Shown here piece by piece: positions 26,192 to 35,289 of a stretch of DNA of 50,349 bases (positions are counted from its first letter, which is position 1; every line of letters begins with the position of its first letter). This DNA is from Streptomyces carpinensis (GTDB lineage: Bacteria; Actinomycetota; Actinomycetes; Streptomycetales; Streptomycetaceae). The translations under genes and the position numbers were made by a program. The notes under the pieces were generated by a model. It searched no databases, was not told the DNA's origin, and saw nothing but the letters and a program-made list of their open reading frames with translations. The stretch lies in the NCBI RefSeq assembly GCF_002154505.1, contig NZ_MUBM01000249.1, positions 1 to 50,349 on the forward strand. The letters run 5' to 3'.

Positions 26192-26938
26192 TCAAAGGGT
26201 GAGGACCATGTCCTCACCTGCTGCCAGGATCTCGCCGCTGTACGCGGCACCCGCCTCCGCGACGGATCGACGGCGCTCGGCGCCGGGCCAGAAGTGTGTG
26301 AGCATCAGGCGCTTCGCTCCAGCGCTCGCGGCCCACTTTCCGGCCTGCGCCGCGCTGAGCAGGTACGGATCGGCAGCCTGGCCCTGGAGCGTCGACCCGG
26401 CGACCAACAAGTCCACCCCTGACGCCAGTTCGCCGAGGACCCGGCCGGGACCGGCATCACCGCTGTAGGCCACGGTCAGTCCGGGCGCCGACAGCCGCAC
26501 GCCCGCGTGCGGCACATGATGCGGAAGGAAACGCCCGTCCAGCCGGAAGGGACCGACGTCGTAGCCGCCAGGCAGCGGATGCGGCCAGAAGACCTCTCGC
26601 AGGTCCTCGGTCGGCTCCATCGCCTGTACCCGCTCGAGCACCCCCGGGGGGCAGTACAACGGCACGCGTCCGTCGCGCCCGTCGCCGAGGAGGAGCGCCC
26701 TGCACAGCGCGCTCAGATCCGCGCAGTGGTCGGGATGCTCATGGGTGATGACCACGGCGTCGAGCTCGCCGGCCGCGCACCGACCCAGTAGCCGGGGCAG
26801 CGTCGCGTAGCCGAGGTCCAGGACCAGGCGGAACCCGTCGGCCTCCAGAAGGAAGCCGCTTGCCGCCCGGCCCGCCTCCGGCCAGGCGCCGCACGTCCCC
26901 AGCACAGTCAGCTCACGCACCGGCGCATGCTTGCACAC
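26192..26938 (-). CDS. Metallo-beta-lactamase-fold hydrolase (RNase Z-like)
   Basis: A 248-residue MBL-fold protein. VITHEHPDHCADL (His66, His68, Asp70, His71) is the dizinc motif. VPHAGVRLSAPGLTVAYSGDAGPG and the late LTHFWPGAERRRSVAEA supply further metal-ligand histidines and aspartate, as in the RNase Z/ElaC-like subgroup of small actinobacterial MBL proteins. The substrate could be RNA, a cyclic nucleotide or a small ester and cannot be decided. The GTG at 26938 has no obvious ribosome site; an internal GTG at 26920 (VRELTVLG) is an alternative. Its 5' end overlaps the C-terminal tail of the broken LuxR gene by 26 nt. Confidence 0.83.
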   Translation of the reverse strand: MCKHAPVRELTVLGTCGAWPEAGRAASGFLLEADGFRLVLDLGYATLPRLLGRCAAGELDAVVITHEHPDHCADLSALCRALLLGDGRDGRVPLYCPPGVLERVQAMEPTEDLREVFWPHPLPGGYDVGPFRLDGRFLPHHVPHAGVRLSAPGLTVAYSGDAGPGRVLGELASGVDLLVAGSTLQGQAADPYLLSAAQAGKWAASAGAKRLMLTHFWPGAERRRSVAEAGAAYSGEILAAGEDMVLTL

Positions 26939-27949
26939 AGGCGGTCGCCCGGGCCATCAACCACAGACCCAGGCCCACGACGGGCGCACCCTCCCGTGAA
27001 CGCCGTGCGCCGCGGCCCGGCGACTCACTTGCCGTCCGGCGCACCGGCAGACGACGCGGAGGTCCCTGCGGCGGTGACGGCCTGCCGCGGGAGCGGCAGG
27101 ACCTCACAACAACCGTTTCCTCGCCCGCCTTGGCGATGGCCTCGACCCGGTTGCGGGCGCCGAGTTTGTGCATGGCGGCCTGCAGGTAGGTCTTCACGGT
27201 GTTGCGCGCCAGGTTCAGTTCCGCGGCGATCTCCGGGTTCGTACGGCCCATGGCGACCAGGCGCAGCACGTCGTACTCGCGGCGGGTGATGCCGGCCTCC
27301 CCCAGGTGGCGGCGCAGGTCGACGTCGTCGGGTGCGGAGAGCCGTGGGTCGAGGAGCCGACGGTGAAGAGCATGGCGCCGACGGAGTCGTGCAGGGCGAC
27401 GGCTATGCGGCGCCGTTCCGCGTGGGTGTCCGCCTCCCGCCGGGCCTCCACCAGATCGGCGACGGCCAGGGAGAGCGCCGTGGCCTCGGCGATCTCAGTG
27501 AGGGCGGCCGTGGCGTCGCCGCCGAAGTCGCCGGGGCCACGGTGTGCGGCGTAGATCATCCCCAGCACCTCGTCGCCGCGCTGGATGGGCGCGCCGAGCA
27601 TGGCCCGGATGCCCTCCGCGTTGATCGGGTCGTCGAAGTCGTGGGTGATGCTGGGCGACCGTGCGTAGTCGCGGACGCGGCACGGCCGGTTCGTGGCGAG
27701 AACCTTGCCGCCCAGACCGAGTCCCTCGGGCACGAGGAGGTTGTGCAGGCCGGCGTGGTGGGTGCCGGCCCAGGACCGCAGCACCGCGACGCCCGGGTCC
27801 TCCGGCCGGCCGACCAGGGCCACGTCGGCGCCTGTCAGGGCGCAGACCTGGCGTGCCGCCTCGCGCAGGGCGGCCCCGCTGTCCAGCAGGGCGACCAGGC
27901 GCGAGGGCGCCCAGTCGGCTCCGCGGGGTCCGCGCCTGCTGGCGCTCAT
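26913..27949 (-). pseudogene. GAF-domain LuxR-type regulator, frameshifted
   Basis: Two minus-strand frames make one gene. Frame 1 (ATG 27949) encodes a GAF domain (ALTGADVALVGRP; LGLGGKVLATNRPCRVRDYA; IRAMLGAPIQRGDEVLGMIYAAHR) followed by ERRRIAVALHDSVGAMLFTVG, the start of a HPK7-like dimerisation segment. At about 27350 the sense moves to another frame: LLDPRLSAPDDVDLRRHLGE, then the LuxR HTH (REYDVLRLVAMGRTNPEIAAELNLARNTVKTYLQAAMHKLGARNRVEAIAKAG). The kinase-like ATPase part found after the H-box in relatives is absent, so a deletion may accompany the frameshift. The C-terminal tail after about 27110 is probably not native. Confidence 0.7.
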
Positions 27950-28159
27950 GCCAACACTGTCGCGCTCAGACTGGCGAAAACGCGAGGAGGGTCTCCAATT
28001 GGAGGTGGTAGGCCGTGCGCCGCGGCCCGATGATGACTCCCACCTCCCAAGTCCCCGCACAACGCAGAGCCGCGGAAGGCCCGGACACGGCACGATCGCG
28101 CTCCCTTCGCAGGACAGGCGGGCTGTCCACGCGTGCTACCCCGAGGAGTGAGGACGCAG

Positions 28160-30045
28160 ATGGGCGTCTACAGCGAGCAGTACCGGCGCAGCATGACCGA
28201 CCCCGAGGGTTTCTGGGGCGATGCCGCCGAAGCACTGACCTGGTACGAGGAACCGGTGCGGGCCCTGGACGACGCACAGGCGCCCTTCTACCGGTGGTTC
28301 CCGGACGGACGGATCAACACCTGCTTCAACGCGCTGGACCGGCACGTCGCCTCGGGCAACGGCGCCCGGACCGCGTTGATCTACGACAGTCCCGTCACCG
28401 GCACCCGCGCCACGTACACCTATGTCGCGCTCCAGCAGCACACGGCTCGTTTCGCGGGGGTGCTGCGAGCTCTGGGCGTCGGCCGGGGCGACCGCGTGGT
28501 GATCTACATGCCGATGATCCCCGAGGCCGTCGTCGCGATGCTGCCTGCGCGCGTCTGGGCGCGGTGCACTCCGTCGTCTTCGGCGGCTTCGCGCCACGTG
28601 AACTGGCCCTGCGCATCGACGACGCCCGGCCGAAGGCCGTGGTGTCCGCCTCGTGCGGCATCGAGGGCACACGCGTCATCCCCTACAAGCCCCTGCTCGA
28701 CGAGGCGCTTTCGCTGGCCCGGTACAGGCCTGACATCAGCGTGGTCCTCCAGCGCCCCCAGGCCCACGCCGAGCTGTCCGGGCGCGACGTCGACTGGGAC
28801 GCCGCGATGGCCTCCTCCGAACCGGCCGACTGCGTGCCGGTCGCCGCCACCGACCCGCTCTACGTCCTGTACACCTCGGGCACCACGGGCCGCCCCAAGG
28901 GCGTGGTGCGGGACAACGGCGGCCACGCGGTCGCGCTGGCCTGGAGCATGGCCAACGTCTACGACATCGGTCCGGGCGACGTGTGGTGGGCCGCGTCCGA
29001 CGTGGGCTGGGTCGTCGGGCACTCCTACATCGTCTACGCCCCGCTGCTCGCCGGCGCCACGACCGTGCTGTACGAGGGCAAGCCGGTGGGCACCCCGGAC
29101 GCGGGCGCGTTCTGGCGGGTCGTCTCCGAGTACGGTGTGAAGGCGCTGTTCACCGCTCCCACCGCGATGCGCGCGATCAAGAAGGCGGACCCGGAGGCGG
29201 CGCTCCTGGCCGGGTACGACCTGGAGAGGTTCCGCTGCCTGTTCCTGGCCGGCGAACGCCTGGACCCGGACACCTACGCCTGGGCCCGCAGGGTCCTCGA
29301 CGTGCCCGTGATCGACAACTGGTGGCAGACCGAGACGGGCTGGCCGATCGCCGCGAACCCGCGGGGACTGGAGCCGATGGCCGTCAAGCCCGGCTCGCCG
29401 AGCGTGCCCATGCCGGGATACGACCTGCGGATCCTCGATCCCGACGGAGGTGAGTGCCCCGCGGGGCAGGAGGGTGCCATCGCCCTGCGGCTGCCGTTGC
29501 CGCCCGGCACGCTGACGACCCTGTGGCAGGACGACGACCGCTTCGTGGAGTCGTATCTGTCCCGTTACCCCGGCCACTACCTCACCGGCGACGGCGGATA
29601 CGTCGACGAGAACGGTTACGTGTTCGTCATGGGGCGCATGGACGACGTGATCAACGTCGCCGGGCACCGTCTGTCCACGGGGGCGATGGAGGAAGTCGTC
29701 GCGGCCCATCCCGATGTCGCCGAGTGCGCGGTCATCGCGGTGCACGACGCCCTCAAGGGTCAGGTGCCCCGGGCCTTCGTGGTGCTCAAGGTCACGGCCA
29801 CGTGCGACACCGACCGGCTGGAGGCGGAGATCGTCCGCGAGGTCCGCCACCGGATCGGCGCGATCGCCTCGCTCAAGGACGTCACGGTCGTGGCGGCCCT
29901 GCCCAAGACCCGCTCCGGAAAGATCCTGCGCGGCTCCATGCGCGACATCGCCAACGGGTACGACGCCCCGCCGCCGGCCACCATCGACGACCCCGAGGTC
30001 CTGGAAACACTGCGCCGCGCACTGCGCAAGGAGACATCATGCTGA
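28160..30045 (+). pseudogene. prpE: Propionyl-CoA synthetase (PrpE), single-base frameshift
   Basis: An AMP-forming acyl-CoA synthetase of PrpE type. The ATG at 28160 (GAGGA upstream) gives MGVYSEQYRRSMTDPEGFWG and reads through VVIYMPMIPEAVVAML. The sense then moves one frame: LGAVHSVVFGGFAPRELALRIDDA to the end at 30045. Inserting one G after 28543 would restore the usual AMLACARLGAVHSVVF. Downstream everything is intact: YTSGTTGRPKGVVRDNGGHA, WWAASDVGWVVGHSYIVYAPL, DNWWQTETGWPI, and the catalytic Lys in KTRSGKILRGSMRD. Repaired length is 628 residues, normal for the family. It would convert propionate (or acetate) to the CoA ester. Either a recent mutation or a sequencing error. Confidence 0.82.
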
Positions 30046-31342
30046 GAGACGACCGGATCCGTGACACCGCTGGGGCGCCGGGCGGCGGGAAGCCCGGCGC
30101 ACGCGCCGCCACGGCCGCGCACCCCGCGGCTTCGCGGGTACACGACGCGAAGCCGGCGGGCCGGATCATGTCGGCCGAGGAGGCGGCGGCGCTGATCCCG
30201 GCCGGCGCGACGGTCGGCATGAGCGGTTTCACCGGTGCCGGCTATCCGAAGGCGGTGCCCCAGGCCCTGGCGGATCGCATCGCCGCCGCCGACGCGGCCG
30301 GCGAGCGGATGCGGGTCAATGTGTGGACGGGCGCCTCCACCGCCCCCGAACTCGACGGCGTGCTCGCCGAGGCCGAGGGCATCGAGCTGCGGCTGCCCTA
30401 CCAGTCGGACCCCACCACGCGCCGGGAGATCAACGCGGGGCGCATGGAGTACCTCGACATGCACCTGTCCCACGTCGCCCAGACGGTCTGGCAGGGCTTC
30501 CTTGGGCCGCCGGACGTGGCCGTCGTCGAGGTCAGCGGCATCACCGAGGACGGCCGCCTCGTCCCCTCCTCGTCGGTGGGCAACAACAAGACCTGGACCG
30601 AGCGTGCGGGCGCGGTGATCCTGGAGGTCAACTCCCGCCAGCCGGCCGAGCTGGAGGGCATGCACGACATCTACTACGGCACCGCCCTGCCGCCGCACCG
30701 CACGCCCGTTCCCATCGCGGGGTGTTGCGGTCGGGGGCGTCGGTCGGCACGACCGCGATGACCTTCTCCGGTCATCCCGGACGGCATGCTGCACCTGATC
30801 GACACCGGCAAGACGCCCGGGCGGGGGAGTACCGCGACAAGATCGTGCTGCGGCCGCAGGAGATCAGCAACCACCCCGAGGTCGTCCGCAGACTCGGCTG
30901 CCTGGCGATGAACGGCATGATCGAGGCGGACATCTACGGCAACATCAACTCCACCCACGTCATGGGCAGCCGCGTCCAGAACGGCATAGGCGGCTCCGGC
31001 GACTTCGCCCGCAACGGTCTCATCTCCTTCTTCCTCAGCCCCTCGCAGGCCAAGCAGGGCGCGATCTCGTCGATCGTGCCGATGGTGTCGCACGTGGACC
31101 ACACCGAACACGACGTGGACGTCGTCGTCACCGAGCAGGGCCTGGCAGACCTGCGCGGGCTGTCGCCCAAGCAGCGGGCCCGCCGGATCATCGAGAACTG
31201 CGCGCACCCCGACTTCAGGCCCGCCCTGGAGGGCTACTACGAGCGCGCCCTCCACTCCTCCTACGGCCGCCACACCCCGCACCTGCTGGAGGAGGCCTTC
31301 TCCTGGCACACGCGCTTCCTCACGACCGGTTCCATGCGCTGA
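30039..31342 (+). pseudogene. Acetyl-CoA hydrolase/succinate CoA-transferase family, internally deleted
   Basis: Starts at ATG 30039, overlapping the prpE stop. The N-terminal two fifths are intact (VHDAKPAGRIMSAEEAAALI, VGMSGFTGAGYPKAVPQAL, SSSVGNNKTWTERA, DIYYGTALPPHR). After PVPI (about 30719) the frame changes to LRSGASVGTTAMTFS (30725-30769), then to VIPDGMLHLIDTGKT (30771-30815), then to AGEYRDKIVLRPQEISNHPE (from 30821) and on to the end. Relatives have roughly 90-100 residues between the VGTT and VIxDGML blocks and about 25 between DxGK and YRDK; both stretches are missing here. The second half (GCLAMNGMIEADIYGNINST, VTEQGLADLRG) is intact. It would have paired with PrpE in short-chain acyl-CoA metabolism. 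Confidence 0.82.
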
Positions 31343-31350
31343 GGGCCATC

Positions 31351-31381
31351 GGCTCCGACCGTGTCCGTCACGGTCGGGGCC
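31351..31381 (+). terminator. Hairpin after the CoA-transferase relic
   Basis: A 13-bp stem (31351-31363 with 31369-31381, core CCGACCGTG / CACGGTCGG) including one G-T pair and a 5-nt loop, starting 8 nt after the stop. Likely the terminator of the prpE-CoA-transferase unit. Confidence 0.6.
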
Positions 31382-31466
31382 GGCACGGCCAGGCAACCTC
31401 AGCCGGGCAGCTCCGAGTCGGAGCGGCCTCGGCTTGCACCTGGCCCTCTGCTGGGGCGTGCGCAGT

Positions 31467-32222
31467 TCACGTGGCGGGCCAGGTGCCGAGTGCGTGGGCC
31501 AGTCGGTCGCTCTGCTCGCGGGTGATGCCCTGGGCGAGGCGGACGCCGCACCGGGGACTCATCGGCTCATCGCAGTGCAGGATCCCGGGGAAGGGCTCCT
31601 GGCTGCCCGAGAGAGGGGAGGCCGCGGGGAGCGTCCACTCAGCAGGTTCCCACAACGGGTGGTCCGCGAGGAGCGCCTCCGCGAGGCCCGAAGCGAGCGC
31701 GGCGGGGACACCCGCCCGCGCCAGCGCGTCACCGACGACGTCTGCGGCCTCCTCGGGCATGTCCTGGTCACCGAGGGTGGGCAGCAGGAGGAGCAGGCGT
31801 GCGTGTTCGGCGTGTACTCCCGGGGCGTTGTGGTCGGGCGTTCGGGCGATATGGGTGAGCTCTCTCCAGGAAAGTCCCGGGCCCGCGTGGTGGCCGCCGA
31901 CGGTGGCCAGGTGGCCGTGTCGTTCCCACTCGGGATGGGTGATGAAGTACTCCGTTCCCGGATCGTCGGGAAGGTTGTAGCCGAGGACCACTGCGGTGTG
32001 GCCGCCGGCGAACGGGATTTGGAAGACAGGCCACCGGTTCTCGTCGCTCAGCGCGTCCCAGGCAGCGTCGGCATCGGCCCCGTCGACACCGAACCATTCC
32101 GGAACGGGGTCGTACTCCTCCGTCTGGCTCAGCCACATCAGGTACGCCGCCCAGAACCCCGGCAGCGCCAGCAGCTCCTGCCCGGCAACGAGGGGTGCGT
32201 CCTCAAATCCGTTTGTCAGCAC
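31467..32222 (-). CDS. Hypothetical protein
   Basis: A 251-residue cytoplasmic-looking protein from GTG 32222; only a weak TCTGGA precedes it. Notable segments are FWAAYLMWLSQTEEYDPVPEWF, WPVFQIPFAGGHTAVVLGYNLPDDPGTEYFITHPEWERHGHLA and a C-terminal acidic/aliphatic part with a CDEPMSPRCGVRL pair of cysteines. The middle segment has the flavour of SMI1/KNR4-type immunity proteins (a Trp-rich, acidic ligand fold), but I cannot confirm that. No partner toxin is visible nearby. It is a self-standing gene between the CoA-transferase relic and the VOC gene. Confidence 0.68.
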   Translation of the reverse strand: MLTNGFEDAPLVAGQELLALPGFWAAYLMWLSQTEEYDPVPEWFGVDGADADAAWDALSDENRWPVFQIPFAGGHTAVVLGYNLPDDPGTEYFITHPEWERHGHLATVGGHHAGPGLSWRELTHIARTPDHNAPGVHAEHARLLLLLPTLGDQDMPEEAADVVGDALARAGVPAALASGLAEALLADHPLWEPAEWTLPAASPLSGSQEPFPGILHCDEPMSPRCGVRLAQGITREQSDRLAHALGTWPAT

Positions 32223-32371
32223 CGGTCCAGACTGTCAGGCGCCTACGACAGTGCGCGCACGGCCTGGCCGCTCCGCCCCGGCGTTGCTGCTTCTCATCGA
32301 CACCCCCATGGCTCTGTTCGCGAGTGCCGAACGGGCTTGACCGAGGCCGGGGTGCGCCCTCACCGACCCTG

Positions 32372-32809
32372 TCAGACCAGGCAGAACTCGTTGCCTTCCG
32401 GGTCCGCCATCACCACGTGATCCGGCCTGCCCCGCAACTCCTCCTCGCGGACCACGGTCGCGCCCGCAGCGGTCAACCGCTCCACCGCCTCGACCACGCG
32501 CGGCCAGCGCACCTCCCACGGTGTTTCACGGCCGCCACCGACTTGCACGTCGACATGCAGCCGGTTCTTCACCACCTTCGGCTCCGGCACCTTCAGGAAG
32601 GACAAGGTGGGGCCCACGCCGTCCGGATCCGAGAGGTACGCCCCGTCATCCCACTCGTCCTCCGGAACCCCATGATGGGAGAACCACTCCTCCCAGCTCC
32701 CGAACCCCGCGGGCGCGGGCTTTTCCGCATAGCCCAACGCCAGCGCCCAGAACGCGGCCAGCTTCGCCGGGTACGCGCAGTCGATCGTCAAGCTCCACTT
32801 GGTCGCCAT
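32372..32809 (-). CDS. VOC superfamily (glyoxalase/bleomycin-resistance-like) protein
   Basis: A 145-residue protein with two beta-alpha-beta-beta-beta modules: MATKWSLTIDCAYPAKLAAFWALALGYAEKP at the start, and RLHVDVQVGGGRETPWEV to VVMADPEGNEFCLV at the end. The second metal-ligand position (DPEGNEFCLV) is family-typical. These proteins bind or modify small hydrophobic molecules, sometimes as antibiotic sequesterers; no substrate can be named. The ATG at 32809 has GGGGAGGGG 3 nt upstream. The open frame continues far upstream on this strand but without coding character. Confidence 0.83.
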   Translation of the reverse strand: MATKWSLTIDCAYPAKLAAFWALALGYAEKPAPAGFGSWEEWFSHHGVPEDEWDDGAYLSDPDGVGPTLSFLKVPEPKVVKNRLHVDVQVGGGRETPWEVRWPRVVEAVERLTAAGATVVREEELRGRPDHVVMADPEGNEFCLV

Positions 32810-33298
32810 GACCCCTCCCCAGTCGGAGGAACGGACTGTACCGCGCGGCTCCGACACCTCCCGCGCGTTACCACGCGCGAGCACCCGCGGCCTGACGAAC
32901 GGTATGAGGAGTCCCTGACACAGAACAGGCGTCCTGTGTCGTCGAACCTCGATCGATGACATCGGTGACGTGCTGCACCGCCTCGGCGTCGACCCCGCAC
33001 CGTCTGACCCCGGCGCCGGCCGGGTCCACCGGGATGCGCCGGCATGTGTCGGGCGGGCCCCGCGCCCGTGCGCGGGCCGCGGTGGCAGGGCCCGCGCGAC
33101 GAGTCCTGCGGCGATTCGGCCTGGCAGTGCCCCGGCAAAGGGATTAGCGTAATCAACAGAGCAGTCGTGGTTCCGAAGTCGTTCGCCCGCGGTCACTTTG
33201 CCCGCGGGCGCTTTGCTGCGCAGCCCTCTCCGGACCAGGGCGATCACCTCCGGATCCGCAGCACCGTGCGGGCCCGAACACCCTCGAAGGAGACAGGA
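32810..33298. other. 489-bp region with the leader of the first cold-shock gene
   Basis: The first 320 bp hold no gene or repeat that I can identify. From about 33135 it contains a TAGCGT -10-like hexamer (33135-33140), the shared leader motif GCAGTCGTGGTTCC (33161-33174) and a hairpin (33184-33210), all described as the cold-shock leader. Confidence 0.5.
33161..33210 (+). promoter_or_regulatory. Structured 5' leader of cold-shock gene 1
   Basis: GCAGTCGTGGTTCC at 33161-33174 is followed after 9 nt by a 9-bp perfect stem (CGCCCGCGG 33184-33192, CCGCGGGCG 33202-33210) and CTTTGCT. The motif-then-hairpin order is repeated before cold-shock gene 2 with GCAGTTGTGGTACC. Likely a regulatory mRNA leader. 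Confidence 0.55.
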
Positions 33299-33502
33299 AT
33301 GACCAAGGGCACTGTGAAGTGGTTCAACGCGGAGAAGGGCTTCGGCTTCATCGCGCAGGAGGGCGGCGGCCCGGACGTCTTCGCCCACTACTCCAACATC
33401 GCCGGTCAGGGCTACCGCGAACTGCAGGAGGGCCAGCACGTGGAGTTCGACGTCACCCAAGGTCAGAAGGGCCTCCAGGCGGAGAACATCCGCGTCATCT
33501 GA
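33299..33502 (+). CDS. Cold-shock protein (CspA family)
   Basis: A 67-residue single OB-fold protein of standard length. TKGTVKWFNAEKGFGFI and PDVFAHYSNI are RNP1 and RNP2, carrying the aromatic residues that stack on single-stranded RNA or DNA. It acts as an RNA chaperone, destabilising mRNA secondary structure. AAGGAG lies 6 nt upstream of the ATG. It has a long leader with a motif and hairpin shared with the second cold-shock gene at 48581; the two proteins differ at only a few positions (for example AQEGG versus AQDGG), so they are recent paralogues. It is convergent with the acyltransferase gene. Confidence 0.93.
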   Translation: MTKGTVKWFNAEKGFGFIAQEGGGPDVFAHYSNIAGQGYRELQEGQHVEFDVTQGQKGLQAENIRVI

Positions 33503-33636
33503 ACCCGGCACCCCAACAGGCCCGGCACCGTGGTGTCCGGTCACCGTGTGACACGGAGTGCAGCCTGGCGCCCGCGGCAGGGGGCGGGGCTCTGTCCAGC
33601 GGGCGCGCTGCACCCGTCGCGGCGCCGAGACCGGCC

Positions 33637-34329
33637 TCAGCCCCGCCGCCCCTTCGCCTGTCCGGCCTTCACGTCGGCCGCGTACCGGTCCACGTACTCC
33701 TGGCCCGACAGGCGCAGGACCGCGTACGTGATCTCGTCGGTGACGGCCCGCAGCACCGTCTTGTGGTGCGCCACGCCCGCGAAGCGCGAGAAGTCCAGCG
33801 GTTGCCCGAAACGGATCACGACCGGCCGGAGCCTGGGCAGCAAGCGTCCCGGGGGCCAGATCCCGAAGGTCCCCACCATCGCGCACGGAACCACCGGAAC
33901 CTGCGCAGCCAGCGCCATCACCGCCACCCCCACCTTGCCCTTGTACAGCCGGCCGTCGGGGGAACGCGTGCCCTCCGGATAGATCGCGAGCAGCTCTCCC
34001 TTCGCCAGTACCCCCAGCCCCTCCCGGAGCGCCGCCTGCGCCGCGGCCCTGCCCGACCTGTCGACCGAGATCTGCCCGGCACCGCGGAGAACGAGCGCGG
34101 TCAGTCGGCCCTTGAGGCCCGGCGCCGTGAAGTACTCCGCCTTGGCCAGGAACGTGATGCGCCGCTTCAGGACCGCCGGCATGAGGAGGGGGTCTGCGAA
34201 GGACAGGTGATTCCCGGCAACGATCGCCGCGCCCTCGGCCGGAACGTGCTCGATCCCCTCGGCCTGCGGCCGGAACAGCAGCCGCAGCAACGGCCCCAGC
34301 AGGACGTACTTGAGCACGTAATAGAACAC
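33637..34329 (-). CDS. 1-acylglycerol-3-phosphate O-acyltransferase (PlsC family)
   Basis: A 230-residue acyltransferase from GTG 34329, 6 nt after GGGGAG; further upstream codons lack coding sense. A hydrophobic N-terminus (YYVLKYVLLGPLLRLLF) probably anchors it to the membrane. The catalytic NHxxxxD box is NHLSFAD (His41, Asp46), and the glycerol-phosphate binding motif is PEGTRSPDG (118-126). VVPCAMVGTFGIWPPGR is the conserved fourth block. It transfers an acyl chain to lysophosphatidic acid in phospholipid synthesis, or to a related lysolipid. Genomes of this group encode several paralogues, so the exact acceptor is uncertain. Confidence 0.88.
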   Translation of the reverse strand: MFYYVLKYVLLGPLLRLLFRPQAEGIEHVPAEGAAIVAGNHLSFADPLLMPAVLKRRITFLAKAEYFTAPGLKGRLTALVLRGAGQISVDRSGRAAAQAALREGLGVLAKGELLAIYPEGTRSPDGRLYKGKVGVAVMALAAQVPVVPCAMVGTFGIWPPGRLLPRLRPVVIRFGQPLDFSRFAGVAHHKTVLRAVTDEITYAVLRLSGQEYVDRYAADVKAGQAKGRRG

Positions 34330-34490
34330 GGGCGGCTCCCCACTGCCGAAGCTGCTTCCCCTCATGTCCGCGTATGTCCGTACCGGGCCGGCAGGCCGGA
34401 TTCCCGGCCCCTGAACACCGGACACCCGGCCGGCCCACTGCTCACGGTGTGATCCGCACGGCCCACATTGTGCACCGCCTGGGGCCGGAG

Positions 34491-35144
34491 TCATCCAGCC
34501 GGGGCAAGGTGCTTGATCTTGATCCAGTCGCGGGTGCGCCGCCCGGGAAGGTAAGGGCTGGTGAAACGCTTGGCGACGATCCCGTCGAATCCCTCTCGCC
34601 GGCTGTTCTCCATGGCTTCGTCGGCCATGGAGGGCCAGGCTGCGGGGACGATGACGCCATGGGCGGGAAGGCCCAGGTCGTCCAGGAGGTCACGGCGGGC
34701 GGTGTAGGGCAGCTGGATGACGGGTTCGCCCAGGTAGAGGACGTCGTAGATCACCATCCAGGCGGGAAGGTCCTGGCGGGCCCGGTCGACGGCGGCCGGG
34801 TGGTGGAGACTCATGCGCTGCTGCAGCCGTTCCACCGAGGGACGCCCTTGATCGTCGAGCACGACGATCTCCCCGTCCAGTACCGCCTCCGGCGCCGGCA
34901 GCAGTCCCGCGAGGGCCCGGAGTTCCGGGTACTGGCTGGTGGTGTCCAGTCCGGTGGCGGACACCAGCCGCACCGTACCGTCGGCGGGCAGGTGGACGAG
35001 GGTGCGCGCCCCGTTCCACAACGTTTCGTACGCGAACTCGCCCTCGGTTTCCGGTGGGGGGAGCGATCCGATCATCGCGAGCATGGGTGACAGCGGCGGC
35101 AGCTCACGCGCCTGAGCCGGTCCGGCCAGCGGGTATGTGCTCAT
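34491..35144 (-). CDS. ATP-dependent DNA ligase-like protein, truncated and lacking the catalytic lysine
   Basis: A 217-residue protein corresponding only to the nucleotidyltransferase domain of LigC/LigD-type ATP-dependent ligases. Motif III (WMVIYDVLYL), motif IV (REGFDGIVAKR) and motif V (DWIKIKH) are present, as is the VLDGEIV segment. Motif I, normally E-x-K-x-D-G-x-R, reads ETLWNGAR (residues 40-47): the adenylated lysine is Leu42 and the aspartate is Asn44. The frame stops right after motif V, so the OB-fold domain of about 90 residues is absent. It should therefore not ligate DNA; it may be a DNA-binding or regulatory derivative, or a degenerating gene. Confidence 0.8.
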   Translation of the reverse strand: MSTYPLAGPAQARELPPLSPMLAMIGSLPPPETEGEFAYETLWNGARTLVHLPADGTVRLVSATGLDTTSQYPELRALAGLLPAPEAVLDGEIVVLDDQGRPSVERLQQRMSLHHPAAVDRARQDLPAWMVIYDVLYLGEPVIQLPYTARRDLLDDLGLPAHGVIVPAAWPSMADEAMENSRREGFDGIVAKRFTSPYLPGRRTRDWIKIKHLAPAG

Positions 35145-35289
35145 GTCTCCCAGCGTGACGCCCGCATCATGCGAAAGCGACTTCGATGCGATGCCGGTTG
35201 CGGCGCCGTGCGGTGCCTTCGCCCGCGTCGGCGGCGGTTCCCGGCGCCCGACCTGGCCGGCCCGCTCCCTGTAGGGGATCCGATCGGGG

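Noticed and set aside
28015..28159. Upstream extension of the prpE downstream frame to 28015
   Set aside because: That frame before about 28545 is the wrong frame of the prpE 5' part; the recognisable N-terminus begins at ATG 28160 in the other frame.
30725..30815. Apparent swapping of conserved blocks (LRSGASVGTTAMTFS before VIPDGML) in the CoA transferase
   Set aside because: LRSGASVGTT fits better to the RxGTT block that normally follows PPHRxPIP, so the order is conserved and simple deletions plus frameshifts explain the data.
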